NCBI GenBank assembly: GCA_016987375.1
Contig: PJRA01000508.1
Coordinates: 1,299,598-1,363,597, forward strand
Direction of reading: 5' to 3'
DNA length: 64,000 nucleotides
Origin: Brachionus koreanus
Taxonomy: Eukaryota > Rotifera > Eurotatoria > Ploima > Brachionidae
Made by a program: the position numbers and the translations under genes. The notes under the pieces were generated by a model. That model ran no database searches. It had not been told where the DNA came from and saw only the letters and a program-made list of their open reading frames with translations. Below, piece after piece: positions 20,603 through 34,000 of the stretch. Within the stretch, counting starts at the first letter, position 1. Every line of letters starts with the position of its first letter.

Positions 20603-21251
20603 TTATAAAATGGAACACTTTTTCTTGTTGATTTTTTTTCTGTTAGTCTCAGTTTGGAATGTAGCTAGAATAGCTTCATCAAAAACATTTTTTACACCTT
20701 GCTTTGAATATTATGTTTTTAATATTATGTTAAAGAAAATTAAAATATCTAAATAAATAAAGCACCTGTGTAAGAGCTGAACACTCGACGTATTTAGACG
20801 CCTTCAAGTCCCTAGCGAGCTTTTCTCCCTGTTCCTGACTGATTGGTTTTTGTCTATTGCTGGAAAGTTTTTTCAAAGTATCCGAGTCGTTTCTTAAGTC
20901 AACTTGGGTTCCAACTATCAAAAAGGGAGTCTGAGGACAATGATGTAAAATTTCTGGCACCCATTTTTCTTTGATATTTTCATAAGAATTCGGGCTTACA
21001 ACACTGAAAGTAACTAGAAAAACATCGGTTTGCGGATAAGAAAGAGGTCTTAGCCGATCATAGTCTTCCTGCCCGGCTGTGTCAAACAACCCGAGTGTAT
21101 ATGTCTGACCACTTATTTTTATTGTAACTGCATAGGTGTCGAACACAGTCGGCACATATTTTTGCGGAAATTCATTTTTTGCATAAGATATCAAAAGGCA
21201 AGTTTTACCCACGGCGCCATCGCCAACCACCACACATTTAATTGATTGCAT
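20603..21251 (-). CDS. CDC42-like Rho GTPase, paralogue 2
   Basis: Two exons: 21251-20766 and 20701-20603, intron 64 nt; 194 residues. [55 protein letters not shown] and ECSALTQ are all present. The last exon gives [13 protein letters not shown], then a longer basic tail (NRKKINKKK) and CAAX box CSIL. It is closer to canonical CDC42 than paralogue 1 but has Asn-to-Thr and Val-to-Ile changes after switch I and a divergent insert helix. The exon 1 length (486 nt) and phase-0 intron after the ALTQ codons are identical in all three copies, which shows origin by duplication of an intron-containing gene. Confidence 0.93.
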
Positions 21252-22564
21252 TTGTTAGTTCTTAATCAATTTTCAACATTTATGTTGTAAATTTATTCCT
21301 AATATATTATATTTGATTTTTATGATAAAGAAAGAATAAGTGAATAAGATAAGAATCGAATTTCTTTTTCTTTTTTTTTTTTACCTTTAATTGCTATGGA
21401 AAAATATCTAAATTTTTAAATAACATCTTACAAGCTTCATTAATCATAATGATGAATAATTTAGAAATACTAATTTTAAAAGCTTTCTTAGAATTTAAAA
21501 AATCTGAACGCAACCTTTTCAATGTTGAACAGATAAATAATTAGAGAGCATCAATCCAATTCAGATTAATTCATTATTTTGAATATTTTAGAGATTAAAC
21601 TATTCTTTTAATTTTATTGATTTATTTTTATTGTTAAGCTTTTTCTTTCTTAAATTTTTTTTCAAATTTAAAATAAATATTTTTTTTAACTTGTTGTTGA
21701 ATTATTTTGGAAAAAAACATTTAAAGAATTATTAAAAAGTAATTTTTCTTACAAGAAACAAGACTTCTTAGAAAATAGAATTATCCCAATGAACATGTTT
21801 ATTCAATTCGGGCAGAGAAGTTAAAATTCTTATTGTTTCTTTTCAGCAAACATCTATCGACTCGATGATGCCTTTTAAAATTTAAATTAACTTATTGTCA
21901 ACATTTATTGGTGCTTCAATTATTAAAACTAATTAAATGAAAAAGGGATTTTGAGTCAATAAATTTAAAATTTATTCTTGTAAAAAAAATTTTGATGATT
22001 AAACTATCGTTCTAAAAATAGTTCTAAATGAGTTCGATAAGTAAAATCTTTATAGAAATAAAGTTTTTAGTCCACCAAATTTCAGACGTTTTGAGTACTA
22101 TTTTTATTATAGGGCTTAAGCTGAATAAAAAGCATTGTTAGAAATAAAGAAACAAAATTTAAACTAGAATTTTAAATTTTTAATATTTATTTTTACTTTA
22201 TAGGGCTTTTTCTTACTCATTATATTTAAAAATAATAAGTCTTCAAGTTTTGGACTTAAATAATCAATCTTAAAACAAAAAGTTGGATTCAGTAAATTTT
22301 TCCATTTTATTTTATTTAACTCTTGTGAAAATTTAAAATTTAAAACATTTGATTAGTTTAGTTCAATTTTTAAATTTGAAAATGTTTATTCTAAAAGCCT
22401 GTTAAGAAACTAATTAAGTAAAAATAATACAAAAAAGAGTAAAAAATTGAAATATTTTTTTTGTTTTTGTCAAAAATTCATTCTGCAAATTGAATTAATT
22501 AGCTAATCAAAAGTTTATATCATCCAAACAAGTCTGTACGAAACTCTGCAATTTATTTTTATTT

Positions 22565-22645
22565 TATTTAAATAATAATTTAAGGGCTGTGATCCTTGGG
22601 AAGTTCAGAAGGGTCTAAAACCTTCTTTTCAACCCGCATGCGATT
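22565..22645 (-). mobile_element. Short LINE/SINE-like 3' end
   Basis: On the minus strand GGTTGAAAAGAAGG...CCCTTCTGAACTTCCCAAGG aligns with 24285-24375 and, less well, with 28899-28940. It is followed by an A-rich tail of AAAT-type units. This GC-richer block in AT-rich DNA is likely the last part of a retroelement. Confidence 0.4.
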
Positions 22646-24284
22646 ATAAAAATGTTTAATACAATTAAAGGGATACAGATAAAATATTTTTTTTTCAATT
22701 TAAAATAAAGGATAATAATTTCATTTTAACAATTTTTTATCCACAAATATTAAGGTAATTACAGTGAAAAAAAAATTAATTAATTACGTTTTTGTTAAAT
22801 TTTTTATCAAATTATTGAAATTTTAACTTAATAATTGATTTTTTATTAAAATGTGATTGATTTTATGGAAAAAAACTGAAATAGTCTTTAGTCTAAATTA
22901 AAAAGTGGATTTGTGATAAGATTTCCTGAAGTACTTATATAAAACAGACATGTTTAAAAAATGCTTATTTACAAACAGAATATTTAATATTTATTAATTG
23001 GAAAAATGTTTTTTAAGTTTAAATTGAATTTTGTTAAAGCTAAATTGGTTAATTTTAAACCGAAAATTTAAATATAAAAATTACACACATAGGTGTAGAA
23101 TTTTAAATGACTTTGGTTTGAAAGCATTTGTTTATTCCATTTATAAATAGTTCTATAAATACTGCTAATCCTTGTAGCAGATTACTTTTTAATTTAAAAT
23201 GTGTACAGAGTTGATGTAGTACGGAATTTTTTTTTAAATTGTACTGTTAATTGTAGTGCTATGAATAGATTTTGAAATTAAAAATTTTGTGTATTGTGTC
23301 ACCACACATTCTAGTCTTACTTATACACATACAATTCATTTTAACAAAAAAAAAATAATATTTAAAATCTTTTTTGTTTGAACAGAAGCCACAAAGTTTG
23401 TGCTGGTTAATTCTTTATTTACTATTGTAATTCAATTTTCAATCTAAGCAAAAATTTATTAATTTTAAATTAATAAATTATCTTTAAGTAAATTCAAGTA
23501 TTTAAAGTTATTTAATATGTCCCTTATTAGCTGTAAAAACAACAAACATGTCTTTCTTCATTGTTAATGCCGGTATATGTGGAGATATCTTCTATTTTTA
23601 AAATATTTAGAATAAAAAGGTAATTCATGCTCATTAAATATTTGCTATAATCAAAGAATTTACACTCAATTCTTTTGAATTCACTAATATTTGAAAAAAA
23701 AATATTTTAGCATTAGACAATTTGGGTATAATTGAAGTAACAGTACTGGGATAGAACTAAATTTGTTCAAATTAATTGAATAGTATTTGACTTGATCTCC
23801 TAAACAATGTAAAAGCTTTAATGAGCTAAATTTCCTCTCAACGTCTGTGAAAAAAAAAACACCCCTAGAATTGAATTAGTTTTGGTTCCCAACTATAGAG
23901 ATCGATAAACCCAAAAAAGAACTTTATTTTAGAAATTGTAATTACTAGAGTTGTATTTTTACTGTTAAACGAAACGATGATTGACATTTTGAATATGATT
24001 TTTTATTTTAATGAATTCAATGATTTAGCTATTAATTTCCAGAAGAAAACAAACATGATCAAATATAAAGATAATTATTTTTTAGGACCATCTTCAAGAA
24101 ACAAAAATTTTTTAAAAAAATTTTAATTATAATAATAACTCCTATAATAGAAGATTTTCTAAAGTAAAATAGCATAAAACTGTTTTAGTAGATTCTTGGT
24201 CTTTTTGGTCAATCATAACTACCTTGAAAAAATTTTTAAAAAATTATCGATGTGTTTTTTCTCTTTTAGATTGATAAATATTTA

Positions 24285-24375
24285 TTTATTTATTTAAAAT
24301 ATAATTTTGAGAAAAGTTCCTCTTGGCAGCTCCGAAAGGCCTAGTCCCTTCTTCTTTCAGCCAGTCTGTTTGAAA
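24285..24375 (-). mobile_element. Short LINE/SINE-like 3' end with (AAAT)n tail
   Basis: The minus strand reads GGCTGAAAGAAGAAGG, then CCTTTCGGAGCTGCCAAGAG, then an AAATAAATAAATAAAT tail, the classic layout of a retroposed 3' end. Related to 22565-22645. Confidence 0.45.
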
Positions 24376-24849
24376 TATTTTTGTATCATCTATTTTCTTA
24401 GCATAATTAATCAAAAAAAGTTCTGAATTCTTGCTGTGTTGGATTAGATGCTTAAGAAAATTTATGGTTTATTTCGACCAAAATCAACTATTACTTGTTC
24501 ATTTTGTGCTCTTGTTTTCAAAAACTTAATAAATAATTGGATACTTTTATTAAATTTTTGTTTTTTATAAACCTAAATTTTTTATTCATTCAAGTTTAAA
24601 AATATTTTGATTATTATAGAAGTAGAAGGCTTTTTACAGTGAAATTCCTTTCTCAATTTTAAAATTTATCAACAAGAATTCTCTCGTTTTATCATTATGT
24701 AATATTTTCTTGCTAATTATTTATTAGAATTTTAATAAAAAATTCAAATTCATCCAGTTTTAATTGATTTTTAACTTTTATATAAATATTTTCATTTTAA
24801 ATTTAATTCGTACTTGTAATTTTTTAACCGTAAGATCAAAGCTTTTATT

Positions 24850-24975
24850 GTTTATTATTCTTTTTATTCGTTCCTTGTTGAGTATAGGGTCACTACTTTT
24901 GATTTGCTCTTACGTCGATCTTTTTCATGTTTGTTTACCTCCATGTAACTGCTAGGGTTTCTACCTTACCACGCC
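24850..24975 (-). mobile_element. LINE 3' fragment, same family as 6906-7330
   Basis: The minus strand AAATCAAAAGTAGTGACCC and CAACAAGGAACGAATAA align with AAATCAAAAGTAATGACCC and CACAAGGAGTGAATAAGG at 7275-7320, and similarity continues upstream into the ORF end. Only the 3' end remains. Confidence 0.5.
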
Positions 24976-25740
24976 CTTTTTTTTTCTGTATCCTTTTTTC
25001 TTTAATTCTAAGCACATGTCCAAGCTTTTATCTAATACTTTTATCATCTCTTTACTTTTTTTTTTGTAAAAATCTAAAAATTTCAAATTTGAGAGTTTAA
25101 CGAAGGCTATTCGGACAAACCCTGTTATTATTGGAAATTGAAAAGTGGTTCTAGTAATAAGCATCAACTAGCTTTACACTTTTGAATCAATTTTTAGTTG
25201 ATTTAAGTTGTCTTCAAAAATTTACTCTTGAAAAGATTATGAATGTCATTTTTTGGTTATAAATTTGATAACAATCTTGTGATATTGGGCTAGGTAAATA
25301 ACTTGAAACATTGATGAATTTTGCTTTAAAATTTTACAACAATTAATCACTCTGTTAATAAAAAAAGTTTTAATAAAAATTAAAATTATTTTTTTCGCTG
25401 TATCGATTAAGAAAATGGAATGAGCATAGAATTTTCTTATTTTATATGTCAAAATGTAACCGCTTTCTGAAAAAGCACTAACATTAAATAAGAATTATTT
25501 AAAGAATTGCTTAAATAATTAAAAATATATTCTGATTTAATTTATCTATATTAAAAAGACTCATATTCCTTGTTTATGTAAGACTAAAATCTTGCGATTT
25601 TATGCACCCTTGCCGCTATTATCAGATTTATTTGTTAAGTCAATATAATTATTATTTGATTTCAACTACTGAATTTAGATTTTCTACATATCGCATTGGA
25701 CTGTTGATTAATTTTTAGCTAAAGGGTAGATACAGCTTGG

Positions 25741-25905
25741 CTGTGTTAACAGTATTCACCTTTGGCTCGAAATGATTGCCCAATCGAGTTGATAGATGTT
25801 GGTCCAAATCCACGTTTCTTTCGATGTGTTAACCCTTATTTCCATTTTTCGATTTTTAGCAGCTTCGTCGCAGATTTGTTGATATTTGGTCTTTTTTTTT
25901 TTGAA
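25741..25905 (-). pseudogene. Unidentified coding relic
   Basis: Some 50 open codons on the minus strand: KKTKYQQICDEAAKNRKMEI, then RVNTSKETWIWTNIYQLDW and a stop. The base composition is clearly richer in G and C than the flanks, and Trp appears three times, which is unlikely by chance here. There is no upstream ATG and no family recognised; a transposon-protein fragment is the likeliest reading. Confidence 0.3.
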
Positions 25906-28693
25906 ACTTTTATATTCCACTTGAAAACCAACTTATAAAAGGAACAATTTAAAAGATAAATGATTTTTATTTAAAATTATAATCAAGCATCATTCAAAAA
26001 ATTTAAACAAAAATGTACTTTTATTGATCAATTTTAAGGTCAAATTAACTAAAATTTGTCAAAACCGAATTATTAGTAGGATTTCTAATTTAAAAATTAA
26101 TTATTATTTTTAATTGAAAAAAAATTTCTGAAAAACTTTTTTAATCTAAATGATATGATTTGTGTCGATTTGTATCTATTTTTTTTTTTTTTATTACAAA
26201 GTTTGAACTTTTAAAAAACATATTTTGTCCTTATTTTGAAGAAAATAGTCGCAAAATAAATTCATCTAATAGTATTTATTTCTAAGATTCAATTAAAAAA
26301 TCGAAAATGAATGAGATTTAAAGAGTAGCTTTTTTTCGAAAAAGCTTTCTAAATACTTGAAGCCTCCTGTTAGCAGTTTTAATTGTTAGATTTTTAAGTC
26401 ATCTAAAGAATGTAAAAAGAATTGTACTTTTAATTTTTAAGTTTATTTAAAACAAAGTTATTTTTAGATATAAATAGTGATACTTTTAAGCTAAACTTTT
26501 TCGCTACAAGTTGAATTTAATTTTGAAAATTTGATTACCAATCGTTTGTTGTCGATTTTTTATACAAATTTAATTAACAAACTATAAGGAAGACTAGGAA
26601 AACAAAACCTAAATAAAATAGAGAAATTTTTCAGAATTTTATCATTTGACTAAGTGTTGATTTTTTAATTTCATTATCTTTTGAGAGAGAAAATGACTAG
26701 GATCTTTAGATCTTTGAGCAAGTATTTATGCCAAAATGAATTTACGTGATTTAGCGTTAACAAATTTTGTTAGTAAATGCAGCTGTAAAAGATAAGTTGG
26801 TTTTATTTAAAAGAAAAATAGATAAATATAGTTAGTTAAAGCTTATTTGATTATCTTCACTTGGTGTTAAGATAAAATTTTAATAAACAACCAAATGCGA
26901 TGGTTCAAAGTTAAATAGAAAGTAGCAATGGTTAAGTTAATTTGATAGTAGAGAAACCTTAGATGAAAAATTAGATTATTGTTTTAACCACCGATCCATA
27001 GAAAAATATAAATTGAAGCCTATTTGTACGATTTGTGATTAAAATTCTAATTAAGAAAAAAATACTCGACTTCTTAACAAATGCTCCGAGAAATCTGTTC
27101 TACTTTATTTCTAGAGTTGTTTATTTCATATAAAAAAAATTATACAAAATCGATCTAATTTAAATTTTTTATCCCAAAAAGTTTTTACACATGTTTAAAG
27201 GGTTTTATCTACTTGGAAATTTTAAGTTTACGTCAAATTACTTTAATACTATGAAAATTTTTGGCATTCAAGCCCAATTAGATTTCAGCAATTCATTTAT
27301 AATCGATTTTTCCTGCAAGTTAAATAGTTGTTTCTTTTTTTGGGTAGTTTAAAAATCAAAGCAGATGTTAGAGAATATTTTGTTTCTAAAAACAAAAACT
27401 TAATCTCTTTTACTCATTAACTAAAGGAAAAATTAATAAAAATGTTATAGGATCAATAGTGAATAGAGCACTATATCTATATGTATAAAAACTAGGAATA
27501 TTAAATTCATAAGCCTGAGGCTAGCCTTAATATTCTAAAAATTTCGATCAGAGCTTATACAATTGCCATTTAAACACTTCTCTCTCTCATAATTTGTAAG
27601 TTAAGAATCTTCGAGCTAATTCTTATCTTTAATGCTTTATATACATAAAAAAAAATTAGTTTTTTCTCAGTTCAAAGAATGAATTTTTTGTTTTTAAACT
27701 TTTCTAAAATTAAAAGTTAAAAAGTAATAAATTTACTTAAAGGCTAAAATTTTATTTTGATTATGTCTATAATCTGAAATCAAAATTTAAATATATTCAA
27801 TATTTAAATCGTGTTAAGAGTAAAAAATTATTTAAATTTTTAGACTAGAGTGTCAAGAATTAAAAAATTTCACACTTCCGCATTCAATTGAATATTTTTT
27901 TTTCCAAGTTAAGCTATTAATTAAGAAAAAGTTGTTTTTTTATTAGAAATCTAGGTATTTTAAAAGTTATTCAGATGAAATTAACAAGTTTTTAAGAGAT
28001 TACATAGAAAGATGAAACAATCGTTTTAGTGATGGAGATGACTTCCTTTTATTGTTTTAGGATAAAAAAGAATTAGATTAGTACAATTAAAATAAGGAAT
28101 TATCTAATATTTTACTTGGCATACTTTAAAATATTCAGAAAAAATCTAAAACGAAGAGATATTTATTTGTCTTAATTTCCTATGGTATAATGTTTTGAAG
28201 TAAGAATGATCTGAAATATTTAATAGTGTTATATATTTTTAAATAAAATTTAATTATCAAAAAATAAATGAACCCTTAATGAAAAAATAATTTTTTTTCT
28301 AATTATTTTTGGTAAATAAGCGAGTTAAAAATCTAGTTACAAAAATGTCGCGCTGAACAATTAAGAAACTAAACTAAATCGATGATCAGCAATTAAGACA
28401 GCAATCACTAATCTTTGGCACCCGATATCTTAAATAATTTCGATAAAAAACAGAATTTTTAGTTTAATATATTTCAATCAATGAAAAGATAGATGATTGA
28501 TTCTGTTTTTAATTAGAGTATTCTCTTTTTTTATTTAGAGTAATCGAAAATTGAGTATTTATCAAACCTGAATTAACAATAAATATAAATTGAATTTTTT
28601 CTCATATTATTTTAAAGAAAAGGAAAGTTTACATTTGATAGGATTTTTTCTAACTTTTTTATTATTAGAAAAATAAATTTGGGAATTTCCCGA

Positions 28694-28890
28694 CAAAGTG
28701 AAATTTTTGATCAAATTTCAGTTTTCAAAAATGATCAAAACATTTTAAATGCATTTTAAATGATTTTTGTAATATTTCAAAACTTTTGAAAAAGGATTGC
28801 AATTTCTAAAAATGCAATGAAATTTAATTGCGCATTTAAAATGTTTTGATCATTTTTGAAAACTGAAATTTGATCAAAAATTTCACTTTG
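28694..28890. repeat. Perfect 59-bp inverted repeat around a 79-bp spacer
   Basis: 28694-28752 and 28832-28890 are exact reverse complements over 59 bases (starting CAAAGTGAAATTTTTGATC). Perfect identity implies a recent insertion, gene conversion or selection for a hairpin. The size (197 bp) and layout fit a MITE or foldback element; a target duplication is not evident. Confidence 0.85.
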
Positions 28891-29401
28891 CCAATTTCAC
28901 GAGACTTGCCCGAACGGCAAAAGCCTTCTTTTCAGCCTCCTTGAATTTACGCTTTTCTCACATTCAAACATACAAATTTTTAATTTACATTTTAAAAAAA
29001 TTTAGTTTGTTTCTGTATGGGTTGATTGTCTATTCTAACTTTTTTATAATGCTGCTTGATTTTTAACCAATTTTAACGAAGGCTAAAATTTTCGAATCAA
29101 AGAATAAGCAGCTTTAATATTTAAGCATTTTAATTAAAAGAAGAAAAAAAAACTTGCAATTGATTTAAAAGCATTATTTTGTTCACAATAGCTTTTGCTA
29201 AAGGTTGAATATATAATTTGTTGCGGATGAAATAAACCATCAATTTTTTTATTCTTTAATTTTTTTAACGTAATATAACAAAACAGATATCATTTAATTA
29301 CATTATACGTAAAAATAAAGTTTCATAATTTTTGAAAATTCCGTTCCTTTGGAAAAAAACAGGCAAAGTTGGACACTTTTTAAAGTATGCTTTACTTTAA
29401 A

Positions 29402-29778
29402 GTTTTGTGAAATTTAGTACAATAGAACAGAACAAAATGTTAAAAATTCTTATAACTTTTCTTTTAAAAGTCAAAAGTAATTTCTGTAAATGCAATATGA
29501 TGCAACATTCAAAGTTGGACCATTGTTAACAATCTCGTAAAATTCTGTAAACTCAGCATAATTTAAATTTGAACAAATTTGGGCAAAGTATATTTTGCAG
29601 AGACTTTGAACATAAACTGAATAATTTGTACTTTGTTGCGCTTACAGAACTAATTAAAAGCCTTCAGAAAAATTAATTTTTACATTAATTTCTGTTATTT
29701 ATTTATATTTTGTAGCAAATTTGGTGTAGGTTTATGATATCTAATGATATTTTAAATTCTTTAAAATCTGTTTTGTTA
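29402..29778. repeat. Dispersed repeat, copy 2 (partner at 13075-13475)
   Basis: Same orientation and nearly identical to 13075-13475 through the core from AACTTTTCTTTTAAAAGTCA to GGTGTAGGTTTATGATATCT, with scattered differences. Confidence 0.85.
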
Positions 29779-30434
29779 AATTCCATTTTAAAAAATTCAA
29801 TTTTTTTTTTTCTTAAAGTTATTTAAGTTAGTTTTTTAAAGAAAAAAATCTTGATCTTTCTATATACAATTAGAATAACTATTTCAATTAGTTTCAAATA
29901 GATTGGAAAATAATATCTTATATAATTAATATTTCTCTAGTTAAGATTTATTTAATTTTAAAGTTTTTTTCAAATAATTACTTACTTTAAATATAATCTT
30001 TCTATTTTTAATGATGTTTAAACTGATTTGAATTTTATTTGAAAAAAAAATTAGTTGAGTAATAGAACAAGTCACTCAATTAATTGGTATTTTTTTCAAA
30101 TAATTTAATGAATTAGTCGTTTTAACTAAAAATAACTTGAATAACTTTTTACAGCTCTAAATTAGAATTGATTTAAAAACAATGTAAATATTTGTCCAAA
30201 AGAATTTATTAAATTTTTCGCTAATTTTTAAGCTAAAATTCGTATCAGTAAAAAAAATCACTTGAAAAAAAAGAGAGAAAAACTGCCGATTTTAAGTACA
30301 ATTAAGTTAAAGAATGAATAGATTTTATTTTATTTTTTGTAAAAATAAACAAAAAAAATCGAATTTAAAATTAAGATAAGAATTTGTATAAAAAGCTGAA
30401 GGATTTTGAAAGAAGAAAACTCTGATAAAACACA

Positions 30435-31076
30435 CTACAATATTTGACACGGCTTCTTTTTTTTGTTCATAGGAGGCTGAAGAGCAGCTACTATGGCCTC
30501 ATCGAAAACATTCTTAAGTCCTTTCTTAAAAAGAAAAAAACAAATATTTTAAAGTTTAGATTTGCTAAGATCGAATCATTTAAAAGCTACCTGTGTAAGA
30601 GCCGAGCACTCGACATATTTGACTGCTTTGAGCTCTCGGGCAAGTTTTTCGCCTTGGTCCGAGGTGATCGGTTTAAGTTTGTTCTTGGCCAGTTTGTCAA
30701 TTGTGACCGACTCCTCACGCAAGTCGATCTGGGTGCCGACTAGAAGAAATGGTGTATTCTGACAATGGTGCAGTATTTCGGGTACCCATTTTTCTTTGAC
30801 GTTCTCATATGACGACGGATTGACAACACTAAAACAAACCAAAAAGACGTCTGTTTGCGGATAGCTGAGTGGTCGTAGCCGGTCATAGTCCTCTTGACCA
30901 GCAGTGTCGAAAAGGCCTAGGGTGTATGGCTCACCGCCTATCATTACCGTGACTGCGTAGTTGTCGAACACGGTTGGCACGTACTCACTTGGAAACTTGT
31001 TTGTTGTGTAAGATATGAGCAAGCATGTTTTGCCAACAGCACCGTCCCCAACAACAACACATTTGATCGTTTGCAT
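30435..31076 (-). CDS. CDC42: CDC42, canonical Rho GTPase
   Basis: Master polarity and actin GTPase at the plasma membrane and endomembranes. Two exons: 31076-30591 and 30524-30435, intron 66 nt; 191 residues, the family's usual length. The N-terminus [20 protein letters not shown], effector loop [45 protein letters not shown] and [10 protein letters not shown] are essentially identical to CDC42 throughout animals. The last exon gives [15 protein letters not shown], a KKKK run and CAAX box CQIL. Codons are clearly richer in G and C than in the two paralogues, consistent with strong constraint and higher expression. A minus-strand AATAAA lies at 30324-30329. Confidence 0.97.
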
Positions 31077-34000
31077 TTTATTTTACTGCTACGATTTACG
31101 TTTAATTAATTTACAATTTGATGATAGTCTATCTAATAGTAAATAAAGAATCAACTGATAATTGAAAAATTAGCGTATCTTTCTTTTAATTCAAGTTAAA
31201 AAAAGAAGAATTAATTATAATTTTTGCTAAATTAATCATTTAAAGTTTGTGATTAGAACAGAATCTGTCGACAGAGTAGTTTTCTTCTTCTATTATGGTC
31301 ACGATAATTATGATTATTAATTTTGATAGCGAGAACATTAATAGAACTTTCTATAATAAAAAATTAACTTTGTGATGTGTAGTCTCTATATTATTAGTAA
31401 CTATATACATGTACATTTAGCTCTATGCATAAGTGTATAACAGGTTTAAACTCTTATATGTACGGATGTAAATATTTAACATTTTAAATTAGACAAAATA
31501 TTATTAATATATTTTCACTAGACATGGTTTTTGTCTGTATCACAAATTACAAAATTATTTCGTAATAGTTTTTGGGAAAATTTTGCTCATTATCTTTAAT
31601 TTTTTTTATCTAATTAGTTATAAGTATTTAATCTTTGGACTTTATTTTTATATCAAATACACACCAACAGGCACTTTCTAAATAAAACACAAAAAATTAA
31701 TTCATTAATTTTTTTTTTAACTTAAAAGATTAATTTAAAAACAATTTTTTTTTCTACTAGTTAGAGTGTTAACAATATTTTGGTGCTCATTTTTTAACTA
31801 TGACAGAAAAGAATAAGCAAAATTAATTCTGAGTATTTTCAAGGAAATAAATAAATTACAAATTTGAGATCAAAAAGGTTGATTTCACATCGGCGTAAGT
31901 TTATAAAAAACAAAAATAAAAATCTAGAATCAAAAATTAAACAGAAATGACAAAATATAGATTTTTGTTTATATTTTGAAAAAAAAAATCACGAAATATA
32001 GATTATCTTCAAGTTTGATTTCAACATTTAATTATTTTAAAAATTAGACTAGTTAGAATTTATTTATGAATTCTACGGACACAATTATTTCAGTATTAGC
32101 AAAAAAAAATTGTTTTCGAAAAAAAGTTATTTGAACTAGTATGTTAAGATAATTTTATTACGAAAAAAAAATCAAAATAAAGTGTCTTTTTGTATTTTAC
32201 TGCCAAAATAAAAGTAAATGAATCTAGTAAATATGCGCCAACTTTAGTAAAGCGTTGCTCTTTTCTTAATAAAAATAAATATTAAATATTTTATTTTAAA
32301 CCTAAATTTTCCAAAGAAGATTTTTATTAAATTATATCTGAAGGGTCATAAAGCTTGCTAATTTGAGATAAGAATTTTAAATAAATTAAATTCTGAGCTT
32401 ATCAAATTTTGAATCTTAATATTTCGTACATTTTATTATCTTAACGTGTTTGTAACACACTCAAATGTGGATGAAAGACTTTAAACTATGAAATCAGCAA
32501 GCCTAGTCTTTAATTTTCTAATGCTTGTTAAATTAGAATATTTAAGGCAGTTTTTTTTCTATCAAATTTTGATTTTTTAAATAATTTTAATTGTGTAACT
32601 TTGATTTGATTGATTCACTATTTCTATTTTCAAATCAAGATAATATTTTTTAACTAAAATTAGTAAATAGAATCACACCAAACAAATTGTTTTGTAATTA
32701 AAACTCTTCTAAATTTTTAAAATTAAAATGGTTATAACTTACCATTAGAAGCACTTTTATATTTAGAACAAAGCTTACAGTTTGAAAGTTTTTATAGGTA
32801 ATAGCTGAAAATAATTGCCATAGAAAAGAAAATAAAAAACATTTATTTAAAGAAGTAGTCAACCTCTTAAGAACAAGTTAATGAAAAAAATTTTAACTAT
32901 CATTAGTAAATTATAAAATTAAAAATAACAATTTTATCTATAAAATACAATAGCTCTTTTATTTTAGAAGCCTATTTTTAAAAACTTTGCTTTTTGAATT
33001 TTGCTTAATTTCCGAATGAATTTTCTCTAAACGACTAATTGTTAATTTTAAATTTACTTTGCTAATCATAAAATTTAAAATACAATTTTTAAGGTCTTTG
33101 AGCGTTTATTATTTAACTCATATTTTTCACATAAATTCAGGTTTTAATACTTGAGAAACATCAATTTTATTAAGCATTTTTAGAATCATGATTTTTTTAA
33201 TTTAAAAAATAGTGTTTAATTGATTTAATCATCGAATATTCAAAACATTCAACATTTTTTTTTACTAGAATATTATTTTTTGTTTGAATTAGTTAGATAT
33301 TTTCAATTATGAATTTTTTTAAGGTAATAAAAGATTATTATTTTTAATTTTAGAAATTTAAAAAAAACTAATTGTTTGACCTGGCTTAACAATATCTAAT
33401 AAAATATTTGAATAAATATGTGAAATTTATACGAAAAAAAATATTTCCAATTTAGTTTGTTGCTATTGGAATAATCAACTAGAAATTTTTTATAGATTTG
33501 ACTAATAAAATAATCTACGAATTTTTATTTAAAAAATAAAGATAAAGTAGCTAGAAGCAAATAAAGTTTTTTTGAGACAATAAAACGTGTTCTAAGAAAG
33601 TTTTTGTTTCAATTAGTCATTATAGTTCCGCTTTATTTCTATTTTACAAATTAAAAAAAATAAATTAAGATAAAAAACTTAATGCTATTTTAAATTCAAC
33701 AAATACATTTTCTAAATTAAAAACGCTTTTAATAGTGAAACTTGTGAACTTATGTCTTATCAAACATTATGATAAAACAAAAAATTATTAAAAATAAGAT
33801 TAAGTATTAAATTATTGCTTTAAGATTGTTTTTATTATTTATTATTGATGATTTCTGTATGATATCTTCATTAGCTAAACTGATTATTTTCTCTAAACAA
33901 GTCCTATTCGATTCAAGCATAACCAGAAGAGTTATTCATGAATGTGTTCAAGCTTAATTTATTTTAATTAAAATCAGGCTTTAAGTGAAACAGTATTTAC

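Larger units (their letters stand above)
21252..30434. other. Long gene-poor AT-rich stretch between CDC42 paralogues
   Basis: About 9 kb without a supported host gene. It contains two LINE/SINE-like 3' ends (22565-22645, 24285-24375), a LINE 3' fragment (24850-24975), a short unidentified coding relic (25741-25905), a perfect inverted repeat (28694-28890) and a dispersed repeat (29402-29778), each listed separately. The rest is AT-rich with frequent homopolymers. Confidence 0.5.

Noticed and set aside
24961..25167. 68-residue minus-strand frame rich in Lys
   Set aside because: Lies next to a LINE 3' fragment and is mostly AT-derived Lys/Leu; could be a remnant of the element but is not a host gene.
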